Notes: generated by a model from the letters alone, not told the origin. A stretch of DNA of 64,000 bases from Setoptus koraiensis (GCA_048013815.1 CM106585.1:23374001-23438000), one strand, 5' to 3'. Positions 1 to 13,844 are shown, numbered from the stretch's first letter. Made by a program: numbers and translations.

Positions 1-132
1 GAGGTCCATTCAAGCACGAAATTGCCATCTTTTCTCCAAAATCATCACCTGACGCACTCACACATCCTATATGAGATCAGCATCAAGCAAAGTCAAACAA
101 CGGTTAAAGTCAGTAAAGCAAACATTTTCATC

Positions 133-462
133 ATGTCTAAATATCTACCAATGATTGTCTTGTTAGCCGTGTTGGTCATGGCCTCTAACCAATCAAACCA
201 GCAACCGTCAATCACTCTAAACAATCGTGGAATCACTATAACCAATAGTTCAATCCAACTCACCAACGTCGCCAACTCAAAAATATGTGTTGGCGACTTT
301 AGTTGTAGCAACATTCCAATTTCACCAAATGTTTACCAGACAATCGCTGAGGGCATAAAAAATTTATATCAATTGTTCATATCTAATACGACAACATTAC
401 ATGAGATGGCGCGGTTAAACGGGACCCGGACTTTCGATCCAGCAACATCCAGCGACACCTAG
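133..462 (+). CDS. small secreted protein, unrecognised
   Basis: A single-exon frame of 109 residues. I chose the ATG at 133 because it starts a classic signal peptide: a short Lys-containing N-terminus, then a run of Ile, Val, Leu and Ala ending near residue 19. The frame is also open upstream to 22, but that part is hydrophilic and looks like 5' leader. The mature part is rich in Ser, Thr and Asn, has two Cys close together (about residues 56 and 61) and several possible N-glycosylation sites. An AATAAA lies at 477-482, right after the stop. I do not recognise a family and saw no clear similarity to the other secreted gene at 55.3 kb. The secreted location is inferred from the leader only. 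Confidence 0.6.
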   Translation: MSKYLPMIVLLAVLVMASNQSNQQPSITLNNRGITITNSSIQLTNVANSKICVGDFSCSNIPISPNVYQTIAEGIKNLYQLFISNTTTLHEMARLNGTRTFDPATSSDT

Positions 463-3334
463 GATATTTCCTAATCAATAAAACAGTATCTCCGGTCAAA
501 TTACTGTGTCTCAAAATTTCTGTTCGTATTTATCTGGCCGTTGGTTCAATTCAATTTCATTTCCAGTTTTTTTCGTCTATTTGACAAATTGTTTCACCAT
601 TGTTTGATTGCTCAACTATCTAATATGTATAAATGATGATTGTGGAAAGAAATCTCACAATTCAGCTGTGTGTTGTTTATATCCAGCCGCTTCGCCGGTG
701 GAAATAGTGATCGTATTAGTTGAACATTAGAAAATATTCAACAGGCAACAAGTCACTTGAGCATAAGTAATACATAATATTACGTAATATTTGTCGCATA
801 ACCATTTATGTGTGTGTTTGTGCGTTTATCCGACTAACAGAAACAAGATACTTGAAGTTGACGACACAAGCCATTGCTCAACGGATGGCTACTTAAGATT
901 ATGTTAATTAGTCATGTTTAGGTTGAAATGCGAAGGAAAGCGCTTCCGAAGACTGCACTGCGAATCGTAGGTCTTTCAACACGTAACTCACATTGAATTT
1001 ATAGTTGTTTGGTCGGTTGAACATGAAAGATGATCCATCAATCACTTTTGAATAACATAACAACAACTTAATTTGATTTTATTGATAAATACAACGACTC
1101 AATGATTATAACAACTAAAATAATGATAGTGATGAACTGACTCTACAGCGCGGATAAACTCACAGCTAGAGATTTTGATAAAAACACACACACACACATC
1201 CCAGCGATACTTGTAATTTTTATAAATCCTAATTGATATCATCCAGCGCAAATCCATGAGCTTGTCTAGTAAATACGAAGACAAATAGTTACTATGACTC
1301 GAGCGATCACATACACGTCCTGTTGTCGTATGTTGTTGGATCTTGTGGCAGCAATGATAGCTTAAGATATTCGCAATGTCTTAAAATATGGGACGAATTA
1401 TTATTTTCAGTTATCATTAGTTTGTGTTGTGTGTCTCAAACAGGTAAAAGTTACAGCTCGCTGCCAGTCACAAATTAAAAGGATTGAAAAAACACACAAG
1501 TGAAATTAATTATCTACAGGTGATTATATGGTAGCATCGGGAGAACAAGAGACGAATTTTCACCTCGCTTATCGGGCATTCTTCACAACTATACTATTAT
1601 GGTATAAGCCATATTTTAAATAACTACATCATTAATTGTGCATTGTGGCATGGCTGCGAATAAATTATAATACTTATATGGAGAGATAATTCATTTCCAA
1701 TCGACAACCACAACACCAACAGCACACGATGATACGATTCATAATTACATAACATTATTAACATAAGGGTTCATTATTATTGGACTGATATCCCAACAGT
1801 GTTATTATTTTATTATAGTGATATTGCATATTTGAACTATCCACACGAACACAATCTTCGAATGTTGATTTTAAAACAAATCATTAGTCATCATTTAATT
1901 TCAATTTCTTAATTAGCTAAATATGTTATGATCAATCAAGATAAAGCCATGAGCATTCAAGTTTGTAACGCTAATGAGGCATCTGAAATACAAAAGACAA
2001 TGGCAGAATCTTCTCTGTTACCTACTTTATCTTGGTAACCTAACCTAATTCAATCATCGTTAATTGAAAAAAAAAACAAGAATTCAATAATTTGAATAAT
2101 TTGAAACAACTTGGATCAACATCGGTGTTTTAAGCATTCAAGAAATTTCTAAAATCACCATTCACCATTGACAGTCTCAAACATTAGTAATTGGTCTGAA
2201 TATCCGATTGCATCAATAATCAGATGCTTTGTACCTCCTATTAATTAATTGTTATGCAATCAACTGATCACGTTCTACATAAATTTCGTGTTGGTTTCAA
2301 GTTTTCCCTATGATGATGAACCAATAGCGATAAATAGTGAATAATAAGTAGTAATTATTAGTGTAAGTTTTGGTTTCTAGTGCGTTACAGTATTATTATA
2401 CACAGTGTAAACAATATGGCAAAAGTTTCTGTCATAAAAGTCAACATGACTAACTACTCTAACATTGACTTTTATATATATTTCGAAATGGTATGAGCAA
2501 TTGTAGCAGAGTTATGTTAGCTGCGTTTGATGAGAAAATATTTTCGTCTATCGTTTTTGTATTGTGTAAAACTGGCCGAGAAAGTCAAAGTTAGAATGAG
2601 TCGCAATCAAATGTAATATTTATATATATATATATATATATATTTATGTGTACATGTGGTTATTTATGAATTGTGATGGACGCTCGAATAGAAACTAGAT
2701 ATACGATAGTGTTGAATAATTGTTGATATCGTTCAATTTCACCATTGGAATGAATTCATTTTGAGTCAACTCACATTTGTGCGAGCTCATTCATTATCAA
2801 TTATATTCTATTATCTTTTGTCATGAAGCCATTCACATAATAACATTCATCAAGTGTCATCGCTATCGTCATTGTTATAATTTATTGTTTTAAACTACTT
2901 CATCATCTATAACCAGACACATAGCACCCATTTATCATAATTATATTTATCTCCATTGGACATATTCAAAGTTTGTTTGTATGTGCGATCTATAGCAATT
3001 GCATTTATACCGATCACGTAACATGGATCAGAGTGGTAACTTGATTAAATATTCAATCCAAACTTTAAGACAACTTTATTTAAACTAGCGCCAACATTAC
3101 TACAATTGCAACTCATTGTTAGCTGAAAATTCGTAATAATGTTATTAAACATTCACATAGTAGATTACATCATTGATTATACGCTAGATGAATATGCGAA
3201 AATATTGAATTTCGAATTAAACTCTGCAGCCATGTGGACTATTGCAACAAATAATAGTGGTATAAATAACGAAGCGAAATTACTCACACAGAGAGTAAAA
3301 CAATTTAACGTTTGTATCAGAAGTACAAGTGGCA
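463..3334. other. intergenic, AT-rich, no gene seen
   Basis: About 2.9 kb of AT-rich DNA between the small secreted gene and the SLC17-type gene. I see no coding frame with family support. It holds a perfect 16-bp palindrome at 776-791 (AATATTACGTAATATT), a short CA run near 1187-1197 and an uninterrupted TA tract at about 2620-2643. It probably includes the promoter and any 5' leader exons of the transporter, but I cannot place them. Confidence 0.5.
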
Positions 3335-6093
3335 ATGATTGAATTGAAAAAACAAGCTCATCTAGAATGTCCTTCAACAACATCGATCAATACAATAGAC
3401 GACGTAAATAACAATTTTTCTTCAATTGATCAAGCACATGATCAAATGACAATCAAAACAAATCCGATTATTCAATCAACAAGACAATCAGACACATTGA
3501 CAGAATTAAATGATGTGCCACATCCGGTGGCCACTCCAAAGTCTATTGTGAGATATTGTGTCGCATCATTAGGATTAACATGTGCTGTGGTGTCATGCTA
3601 CGCGCAAATGGTATTTTGTATAGCAATAGTTGAGATGGTTTTGCCCTCTCATGAGGATTATAATAACAAAAGTTCAATTGTTTATCATTCAAATAACTCA
3701 TTGAACTCTTTAGACTATTTACAGCAACAATACAATCAAGTCACCTGTCCAATAGACCTAAACTACAAGTCATTTTATGATGAATGGAGATTCGGCAACA
3801 ACAGCAATACAATTTCCACAAGCAATCATGATAATCATCCCAAAACAGATACCAGACAGCAACTCAAATCACTGTTTGAACAACGGGATAAATTCAATTG
3901 GGACGCTAGCCAACAAGGTACCGATTGCGCCATCTATTCTGATTGAATAATGGCCCCTTCTTTTGCTAAAGTTGCACAAGGGCCCCTGAATGCCAGCCTA
4001 ACTAAACTGAATCTCAGTCAAATCATCTAATCATCTGTCTCCCCTTTCAACATATCCGTATATCCATATATGTCCATGTATATCCGTGTTTATTCATATA
4101 TCGCACACGATCAGGAATATTGTTGGGTGCCTTCGCTGTGGGCGCAGCGCCTCTACAAGTTTTCGGGGGCCGCATGGCCGAAATTTATGGCGCCAAATGG
4201 GTACTGTTTGCGGCGGGATTTGGCACTGCCATAACAAATTTTTTAATACCTCACATTGCCCATTATAGTTATTATCTGTTGATTGTAGTCAGGATCTTCA
4301 TGGGTATTTCGCAATCTGGCATGGAATCTGCACTGATGTGTTTATTTGCCGAGTGGCTCGCACCAGCTGAAACAAGTTTTTTCATTTCACTGCTTCTATT
4401 TGCCATTTGTATCGGTGGCTTCCTAGGTTCGTTGTGTTCGGCCTATCTGTTGACATTCGGATTGGGCTGGCACATCACCTATTACGTGGCATCGGGCTTG
4501 AGTTTTGTGTGGTCGATATTGTGGCTTACATTTGCCACCAGCAGACCCCAGGATCACAAGCTACTGCCTAAACAAGAATTAAATTATATACTGAACAAGC
4601 AACGAAGACAGTTACGCAATAATCGTAATAATCACCAACAATCGGATGCATCATTTACCATTGATCCTTTCGCAATCACCAAAAACAACAACAACAACAA
4701 CAACAACAACAAAGATGATGACAGTAACTCAACAACAGCCGATCAAGTGCATTCGAAAGAATCCTCAATTTTCACTACAGAGCAGCCAGTAGTGAAAATT
4801 GAGGCGCCACCTGTTACCAATTGTGTTCTCATATCTCCAGCTAAAAGTTTCTCAGTTTGCAAAAACAATTCAACAGCAACAACCACAACAACAAAGACAA
4901 AATCTGCACCATGGCTAAACATATTGACCACTCCACAAGTTTGGGTATTTATTGTAACAAAGATATCCGTTAGATGGTGCGCCGATGTTATGACAATGGA
5001 ACTTCCTACTTATTTGTCAAACGTGCTTCATCTGTCCATCCAATTGAACGGATTATTAAATTCAATATCGGCAGCCTTGTTTGCGATATTCAGCTTCATA
5101 TCTGGTTGCGTTGCAAACAAACTACTGAAAGGCAGACCAGGCAATCTATCTAAAACAACCATACGAAAAATGATCCAAGGATTTGCCAGTTTTGGTGGGG
5201 CATTGGGACTGTTTCTGATGACCACATATGATTGTAATCTAATTGTTACAATATCAATGTTGATGCTATTATCCTGTTGTCTTGTATTTGGCACGGGCGG
5301 CGAATTGCAAATACCCTTCGATATGACATCGGAATATCCGGGCACTCTGCACGGATTGGCCTGCTCGCTGTCCGTAAGTGGCTGGTTGGCGCCTCCGCTG
5401 GTGGGTCTAGTTTTGGGCGACCAGCCGAACAGTCGGACCCGATGGAGCATAGTTTGGTATTCGACAGCGTTTATGAGTTTCGTTGGAGGATTGGTGTTTG
5501 TTTTGTTTGCCGACGCAAGACCAATAGATTTTACAATTGATAGCAATATTAATAGCAATAGCAGTAATCGAGCCATCGATGATGACAGTGATCTCATTAG
5601 AAAAGACAGCAAACGACAGCAAGATGAAGTGAAGCTAAAAAGCACTGATGGCGTTAGCTCATACACAAGCAACACAAAAAATGGGGCCACTGATAATGCT
5701 GGGGCCGGCCCACAGTCAGCATTAAAGCATAATCAGTTGACTATAACCAACAACAACAAGTGTATCGTATCTAGTGTAGAAAATTCATTTAATTTGGACA
5801 CATCAACAACAACGACAATGGGAAAAGACAATGACGCAAATGACAATAACGCACAAACAAATAATGAAATTAACAGCATCGTCTATGATAATAAATGCGC
5901 AGCGAAACGACTATTACGCTATCTACTATGCTCGCAATACCACCAATCAATGGATCAAATGAATATTAATGGTCAATTGGTGAAATGCAACAAACAACAT
6001 AATGTTAGTGACAATTTAGTAGTAAATGAACCTGTTGTCATGTCCACAAACAACACTTGGTCCAATGATTACATAACAATAACACACTTATAA
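3335..6093 (+). CDS. SLC17-family anion/phosphate transporter (sialin/VGLUT-like), with extended loop and tail
   Basis: Two exons, 3335-3917 and 4115-6093, joined in phase 1 within a Gly codon (AAG|GTACCG donor, ATCAG acceptor), give about 853 residues. The join rebuilds the SLC17 signature: FNWDASQQ followed by GILLGAF, then a GGRMAE stretch in place of the usual GG-LAxRxG. Twelve membrane segments are plausible. TM1 lies near residues 74-98, then comes a large Asn-rich lumenal loop before FNWD. SLC17 proteins move organic anions or phosphate with Na+ or H+; the substrate here cannot be read from sequence. Odd points: family members are about 465-580 residues, whereas this one has a cytosolic loop of about 120 residues between TM6 and TM7, with an Asn run, and an Asn-rich hydrophilic C-tail of about 180 residues. 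The stop is at 6091-6093, with an AATAAA near 6364. Confidence 0.85.
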
Positions 6094-6891
6094 TCTAACT
6101 ATGATACTCAAGCTGTTGCTTCGCTGCGTCTACTTTGACCCTCCTGACGACGTGTCTTAAATTACAATTAGCATTATTTAGGTTTTTCTATGATAAATTC
6201 AAGCATCTATATTTAGTGAACATTTACAGAGAACATATTTAGAGAATGGTCAAGGAATGACAATTGTTGCTCAATTGTTTTAAATCTGAACAAATCTGTA
6301 ATCATTGTCATCTACGGAAATCACCCATTTTCATATTTGTGAAAGATTTCTGGCCATAATAATAATAAAGCCACCTTTCTTCAGTCTGTAGCGTTTGTTT
6401 TCAGAATGTCACCTATTCCAGTTTGACAAGAGACTGAAATACTGATTTAAGTTCATATCATCATAAGTATCTACCAGTACATTCGTAACCGAATTGATAG
6501 ATAGCATACATTGCGAGATTCTCACTTTAATTAATTCCGTGCGTTACAGGCAGTTGAACATGATAAAACATCGATTCATTCCATTATTTACATTCGAAAG
6601 TATTCTGTATCAAGTCATTAATACTTATAGTTTGTAAAATAAGAAATCTCTTGTAACCTAAAATCTAATGGTTGCCCCGAGTTTAATAAGTGTGATTATA
6701 TTGCAGTTTGAATAACAGTTTCTATTCACATATAGTCTTGTCAGTTTGAAGTTCCATGTTCTTGCTGCAGGCGATTGTGAGCTGTCATTATCGCACATTT
6801 GCGCTCAATTTATTCGCCACCAAAAGCCAACAATATTGCTAACAATTTTTTTCTCTAGTGATTGTGGTCATAATCATTATAATTATAATTG

Positions 6892-9094
6892 TTAATTAAT
6901 CAATAATATCTTGTCGAAATGATATATATAAAAACACGCAGCGAGGGCAGCATAAAATATGATGAAAGAATGGTCAATTAATTGTGTTGTTGCCCCGGAA
7001 GTCAGATCATTGTCGCTTTCAATTGCCATGTTATTCAATGGAAATGAGGCCATAATTGGCCTACCACGAGTAGACTGCCTGTGTCTAATGTTAGGCATTA
7101 TTTTAAACACAACTTCGGATGGACTATCGTCCTCTCTACCGTGTTCCATCCTTGCATAGATATTCCTAAACATCTCCATCTATGCTCGAATGTGAGTTTG
7201 TGTTTGTGGCAACATTATTATTTGAAAAGTTATATGATTGATTAGTTTTATATTATAATTAGCCTATCAGTTGATGAAAAATTGGCAACAGAGTATAAGC
7301 TCACCTGTTTCGCGTTTATATAAACTCTTTCGTGCATTACAATCCAGTTAACAACCTCATAACATGGCGGCGTGGTCAATGATCCTGGATAGGTGTAAAA
7401 TTTTGTCCTATCATTGGGAAGAAGATCATTGATGGCGCGGTATTCTAATTCTTGACTGGTGTCTGACATGTTGATGCTGGTGAGAGTATTCACAATCGGA
7501 TTTAGATTGGCGTTGCTCTTACGAAAAGACTAGATACATAATAACATAATAAATGCATGTGAATAATTAGTAGATGGGCGAGAGTTAATTGAATGACAAA
7601 CCCGTTGACCCGTTGATAGTTATATAACAAGTGGACAAATAATATCGACTTACCTCTATCAGCACGGCTATCACCACCACAGAGTCCGAGTTGTATCCTA
7701 TTTGATCCTTTTTCAGTCCCTTCTTTATATGAACCAAATGCATCTGAATGAGAATGATGACGAAAGCAGATCGTGTTATCAATACACATAACATAATATA
7801 TAAAATATAATCATATCACAACCATCATCAATATGTTATATCGATGTGTTGGCAGTGTTGCCAATTACCTCCATGGCCGACTTGCGTCCGTCAATCAAAT
7901 GCTCTGAGCCGTTGTCCTTGCTGATGCCCCAATGAAAGTGAATATCATGCAATCTGTACTCGTTGTTGTGATCATCCATCCAGTCCAATCTGATCATAGG
8001 TACGTCGTCGTATGGCAGTTTTTGTTGTTTATTATAATTGTCCAAATCAGCATCTCCTGTAAAGGAATTCTCTCTGATGCCATTATTTTCATGATCACTA
8101 TGACCGTTTTGTGTCATCTTGTTATTATTGCCATTACTATTGATTGTCGTGCCAGGTAACTTCGAAATAAGTAACGGATCCGACGAGTTACTATTAGACA
8201 GCGAGTTATTGTTTGATCTCTTAGTATTATGTTGTTGTTTTGAATCTGTTCGGGGGACAGCGTCGCCGCTAGAGTAGACAGTATTATCGGCCTGATTTCT
8301 ACCTAAGGTATTGTGCTGCAATCTGGAACCGTCCTTAGCTTGTGGCAAATACGAGCTAGGCTCAGCCTCATCTACTGTGTTAATGTCAAATTGTTGGGAT
8401 GATCCATAGTCGCTGTGTCTATCTAAAACGGGATTCATTTTGACTAAATTTTCATCAGGAAAAGCAGTGCGAGTGCAGATAGATTAGAAATCAATCAAGT
8501 CAACAAAATGAAAATACTAACTCATCGGATGAACGTGCCGAAAACTTACTTGTGTGATGGGCATTTTGAATAGTGAACTTTATGCTGCGATTATAATTGA
8601 AGAATTTCATTGTCAATTGACTATTTGTTATCACATTCTCTCTTTTAATATTTATTGGCGATTGTCTTTTAGATTGTTCGCCGCAAGTGGGGAAAAATTG
8701 ATGCCATTCGTTTTGTTTAGAATAGGACCATTCCTCTCGGCGTGGCGATGTATTGTGATCTATGAAAAAGGCTCCGCTGAAGAGAGCTACATTGGATATA
8801 TAGCAAAACACACACAGTGATACATAATGAGTAATGAGTCACAACAAATTAATTAATTAACTACAAATTATTCTTAACTGCAAATAAACTAAACACAACA
8901 TGAAATAATACTACAATAGCACGCGCCTCACACAGCACAAATGACAAAAGATTTTCAATACTGAAACTGTGAATTTCATGCTACATAAATAGATACTTAC
9001 GTATTAATACTATCAAACATAACAACAACAAAAACAAACGAATGCTTGGGGCCCCAAATAACAGGGACTCGAATATGATATGATAACGGTTCAT
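6892..9094 (-). CDS. membrane-bound alpha-carbonic anhydrase with large Asn-rich insert
   Basis: Six exons in transcript order: 9094-9001, 8786-8550, 8443-7869, 7743-7654, 7529-7305, 7179-6892. All join in frame to give about 502 residues. Exon 1 encodes a short N-terminus and a Leu-rich signal peptide or anchor. The catalytic domain has QSPIN, the proton-shuttle region around His108, zinc ligands His279 and His281 (HFHWG), His304 (MHLVH) and the SLTTPP substrate loop, so it should hydrate CO2. The C-terminus ends in a hydrophobic segment, as in GPI-anchored or membrane CA IV/XII/XIV types, so the enzyme is probably extracellular. Odd: about 140 extra Asn/Ser-rich residues sit between His108 and His279, where alpha-CAs have about 30 residues. 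A minus-strand AATAAA lies at 6809-6814. The gene converges on the SLC17 gene. Confidence 0.9.
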
Positions 9095-10642
9095 GTTGAC
9101 TTTAGTTTATTGTTTAGGTGAATGTGCAATGTAGAAGCAATCAATTAAGAATATTATCTTGAATATCTATTATTTCCTGCGCTATCTGAACACACACACA
9201 CATGCACGCGGCAAATAACTTGTGGTTGTTTGTGTATCATCAAATGGCGTGATTGAGGTGAGATCGCAATAAGCTAATGGTATTGCAATGGTATGTGGTT
9301 TCTTGTCTAGTTATGTCACTCAATGATGCTACTATAAACAGACGCATAGACGAAATCAAGGTGATTCATGTTTATTTGCGTCGGGGCTGCCAATTGATCA
9401 CATCAAAACAAACATTTGCATTAATGTTTATCGCTATTGTTGCTATTTTTGTTGCTACAGCCACTGACTGAAATTAGTTACACGTTTCACTGTTCGCCTT
9501 TATTTCAATTAGATATGCTTATGGTGAAACGTTTTCAATTATGCGAAACAATAGACTGCGAACCAACAATCACAATGGTGGTGACATTACACAATTACTG
9601 TAATCTAATTTTTTGTCGCTTCATTCATGTGATGCGCTATGCGCTGCAAGAAACAAAGAGAGATAATTAGAGCGCTCTAATTATCTAATTTTATTATCAT
9701 CGCCGATGGTGTGATGTGATGAGCATCGTAGACTTGCATTGGATTGCATCGTTATATATGGATTAAATGTATTATATCATATGTATTGTCTGGGTTGCTG
9801 CTGCAAAGTTTATTGGTGTTGGCTAATTTTGTCTATTTGTTTGCTAGACTAGGCTGCTGTATTGGTATGAAATTGGTAGTCAGTATCATCATTATCATCT
9901 CTATTATTAATCTCCTCTAACTTGTTACTATATGCATTGGTGCAATATTGCTAGATTGTCTAGATAGCTGCAGCGTTCAAGTGAATAAGTGAGTGTCGAT
10001 TTGAAGTGACTAGTCATTAAGTGATCATCGACAACAGTGTTAGATCATCTACGCTGCGCCGCCATGAAACTAAATAACGACTTGACATTTAATGTCATGA
10101 TAATAAATGTTGCAATTAGAGATGATATATAACAACAATCTTATACATACACGAGAGTTACTATGGTAGCTAGCAGATAAACTCGTTGTTGCTCTTGACA
10201 CAAATGTTGACAATACTATCTATCACCGCTATCTGCTATTGCCAGCATTTCATTAATGGGCGCCTCGACTATTTTAACTAACTGTAATAATAATAAGCAG
10301 TTATATAACTGTAACTGAACTGTTATTTTCACTTGCTACTGCACAATAATAAAAATATGTGTGCAATTAGTTGTTATCATTATTATTTAACGTTGTATCT
10401 TTTGGCTGTTGCGAAGCATTATCAAGCTTTGGATAGATCAAGTTGAGCAGCTAATTCACAGTTGCAAACGTTGTTTGTTTGTTTGTTTGTTTCTCGTGTG
10501 TCGACACTCTAACTGATCAAAGACAAAAAATCAAGCGAATTGCCACTCTCGAATGCCACTACAATGCGCCGCGTGCGTCGATTGGCCAACAATGACTGCC
10601 TCATCCGTTCGCGTTTTCGTCGAAGCTTCTGTCCTCTCTGTC

Positions 10643-10643
10643 G

Positions 10644-10717
<74 letters not shown>

Positions 10718-10732
10718 GCTGCTGCTGCTGCC
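10643..10732. repeat. (TTG)n then (CTG)n trinucleotide tract
   Basis: About 24 TTG units followed by five GCT/CTG units, almost uninterrupted. A second, shorter tract of the same type is at 11023-11070. These tracts create spurious poly-Cys, poly-Val, poly-Leu and poly-Asn frames, which I do not call genes. Confidence 0.95.
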
Positions 10733-11902
10733 GTTGATGATGCTGATGCCGATGCTACTGTCTCGCTGGATTGTCACAACAGCGGCAGCGACGAACAAAG
10801 CTGACGATACGCGATGGATGATGAAAACAAAACAGTATCTATCCGAGAGTATGCTCGCCTTTATCAATCGGGTTGTCATCTAAATACTGTCGCCAACAAC
10901 AACAAAATTGAATAATAATGACACGACGATAACGCTATTCATAAATACTATTCAACGTGAGTATATTCATTCAGTTTGGCGTTGCGCCGCGTAGTGATAA
11001 TCCTCTTACGTGCGAGCTGAGATGCTGTTGTTGTTGTCGTTGCTGTTGTTGTTGTTGTTGTTGTTGTTTGTCACAAGAACGAACACAAACGACGATTCGC
11101 AGATTGGTTAGCTGGTGCCCAGCAGTCGCGAGTGAGATGCTATGCAGCCTCACTGACACACAGCGACGGGGTTCGAATGGATGTATGACGATGATTATCT
11201 TGTATTATCTGTTGTGTATTATAGCTGCAGTTGGCTCTATCCCTTGCCACCAACGACAACTGCAACAAGAATACTGAACTTGACTTTGAAACTGACAACG
11301 CTGCCACTGATACTGCCAATGTCACCGTTATACACCTTGCCCTGCGTGTCACTGTCGTAATTTTGTCGCTCGAATCAGCTGCGCGCTCAAGAATTTTATC
11401 GCAACAAGCTCACTTCTGGTTGGTTTGCTCACTTTGTCACTAAACTGTCCCCAATGCTTTTGCTGCGTGGCTCTGTGGCGACACTACCAGCCACTATTTG
11501 CGGTTGTTGTCTCACTGCCGTCGTGTTATGTTGTGTCGTTGTGTCGTCGTGTTGTGTCGCTGTGCTGTTGCGTTGTTGCGTCGTTGTGCCATTGCGTCAT
11601 AACAGTAACTGCTGCCATAATGTATATAGCGACCACCTAGCGATTGCGCACTCGAAACTCATAGCGCACCATCACACAGTACATTGTGCAGTTAGCCTTC
11701 ACACTAGTGTGAGCGTTACGAGTGCTGTCAGTGCCATTTGTGAGCCTTTGTTTGTCGTCATAAGTTTGTGCTCGCTGCGAATAGACCTTGAAAAATATGA
11801 AAGAGGCGCCTTGATTTTCATCATGGTTGCGTCATATCAGCGGCCCATTGACAAAAGCCAGCTCGCTGGTAATTGTGTGTCGCGGGCCCAGCAAGCCCAT
11901 TT

Positions 11903-11973
11903 ATCCGACTGCGACTATCCGACCACGACTATCCGACTAGGACTATCCGACCACGACTATCCGACTACGACTG
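11903..11973. repeat. degenerate 14-15-bp tandem repeat
   Basis: Five or so copies of a unit like CCGACCACGACTAT, each with one or two changes, run head to tail. No coding role is apparent. Confidence 0.85.
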
Positions 11974-12559
11974 TGCGCAGGTTATTAATAGCGCCATACA
12001 ATCATTATGGGCTGCATTGGCTCACAACTTGACGCCATGCACACGGCTCCCTAATGAATACAATCAAAGACAGGAAGTTGCTTCATAAACAGAGATTCAT
12101 AAACAACAGCTAAAGATGAATAATCGTTATCGTGGCTGCAAATATCCACGTCTCATCTGACGATGATTGTGAGCACTCGGTGGGCAACGAGCTCCGTTCG
12201 TATCGCTGGCATGTGAATATAAACGCGTGTGTATTCACATTATATTCTCGGTGCAGAGATAATTCAAATTAAGCCTTCCCAAACAATGAAGTTCCGATGC
12301 ATTTGGCCAGCAGCTTTGTGTGTGTGTGTGTGTCAAGGCGACTACTACAGTGCGTATAGTGTAAAAGTGTGCCCATGATACATGTTGTAATGATAAAATG
12401 TTATCATTAGCGTCTATCGATTATCACGCAACTACACTCAACAACTTTTGCACTCACTTTGTATTTAGCACTTTTGTGATCGGCTTGTTACGTAAGTAGT
12501 GCCAACTTGCAACGTAAGTGGCGACACACAGCGGCCAGACACAGTGGCGCAAACAGGCG

Positions 12560-12599
12560 ACAGTGCAAATAATATATAAATTGAAATTATTTGCACTGT
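12560..12599. repeat. perfect 14-bp inverted repeat (hairpin)
   Basis: The arms ACAGTGCAAATAAT (12560-12573) and its exact complement (12586-12599) flank a 12-bp AT loop. It could fold as a 40-nt hairpin. Neither arm shows a terminator T-run or target duplication. Confidence 0.8.
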
Positions 12600-13039
12600 T
12601 GTGTCATTGTGTGTGTGTGTGCCTCTGTCACGAACAACACTTGTCCTCGTCTATTGGTGCCGTGATTTACGCGTGAATACATAACTGGCCGCTGTTGTCG
12701 GCGCCGCCGGTGTGTTGTATCGTATACAACTTGTATGCGGGGGGGAGGGGGGCCCTGGCGAGAATGTAATCAGATTTCAGCACGCCACTCACGAATCTTT
12801 TCTCGCTACACTGGCTGCCAAACGGAACCGTTGCGTCACCATTGCGCTGGCTCGTTAGGGTCGCTGCAGTCCGACTGACGAGCAAATCTAATAATAGTAA
12901 TAACCTAATAACATGTATCACACCCATTTTACGTACGCTCGCAAGACACGACTGCGAAATACGCTCGCCAAACGGGCCTGCAAGAGTCCATCGCAGTTGG
13001 TTTGTTTCGGTTGGATATTGCAGTCGGATATTTCAGTTT

Positions 13040-13113
13040 GAGATTTCAGTCGCTTTATTTCGTTTGGTTTATTTCAGTTGGTTTATTTCGGTTGGTTTAT
13101 TTCAGTTGGTTTG
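13040..13113. repeat. 16-bp tandem repeat (TTATTTCAGTTGGTTT type)
   Basis: Four to five diverged copies of a TTGGTTTATTTC-containing unit. The repeat produces open frames on both strands with no family resemblance. Confidence 0.85.
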
Positions 13114-13844
13114 TTGGGGCTTTCAGGTTGCAGTGGGCGCTTGCATTCGCAACAACTGACAGCGCCATATTGGCCGTTCCTTTTCGTGTTGGTTGGTTGG
13201 TTTGCCGTGCCCATATAGCACGGCAGCCTACAGTCAGTGTAGTACAGTGTGTGTTGTTGTGTATGTTGCCCGTATACTGTCGCTGTCGCTGTCGCTGTAG
13301 TTGTTGTAAATGCATGCCAGGCGAGCCGAATAAACGCCACACACAGCTGTCTGGCGAGGAATAAAATTTTATCCGTTGATGACAGATAATGTAAACATGT
13401 AAACATTATTATCATTTATTATTTATATGCGCGCGCTGTGCCATTGTATTGCATACGTTTATACATGCACTTGCGGCTCGCCAACCACTGCCAATTTACA
13501 ACAAATCGGATAGACCCTTCCAATACTTTTGCCAATATGACTGTGTAATACAGTAACAATATTTGTGCGCTCGTTTGCATTTGGCCACTGGCCGCTCGCT
13601 TGCCATTTGTCAGTCATTTTGTTGGCCGGGCCACTCAATCGCAAGTGTAAGCAAACATGCCCACGCTCGAGTCTCGAGACGCATGGCCCTGAGCAACTCC
13701 ATTCCGCTCACAAATCGTGCCTGGCCCCCTTTCCAAAGGCAAATCATTTCTATCTTGCCAAATGCATTTATTTGCAATATGATGATTGTGCCCGACACAG
13801 GCCAAACAAATGAGCGGCCCACTGGTGGAAATTGCGCCAGCCAG

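Noticed and set aside
5028..5690. 220-codon minus-strand frame inside the SLC17 gene
   Set aside because: It is the antisense of conserved transporter sequence and has no family features of its own.
10540..10883. Open frames of poly-Cys, poly-Val, poly-Leu and poly-Asn around the long TTG tract
   Set aside because: They come from one trinucleotide repeat read in all frames, with no other protein-like sequence.
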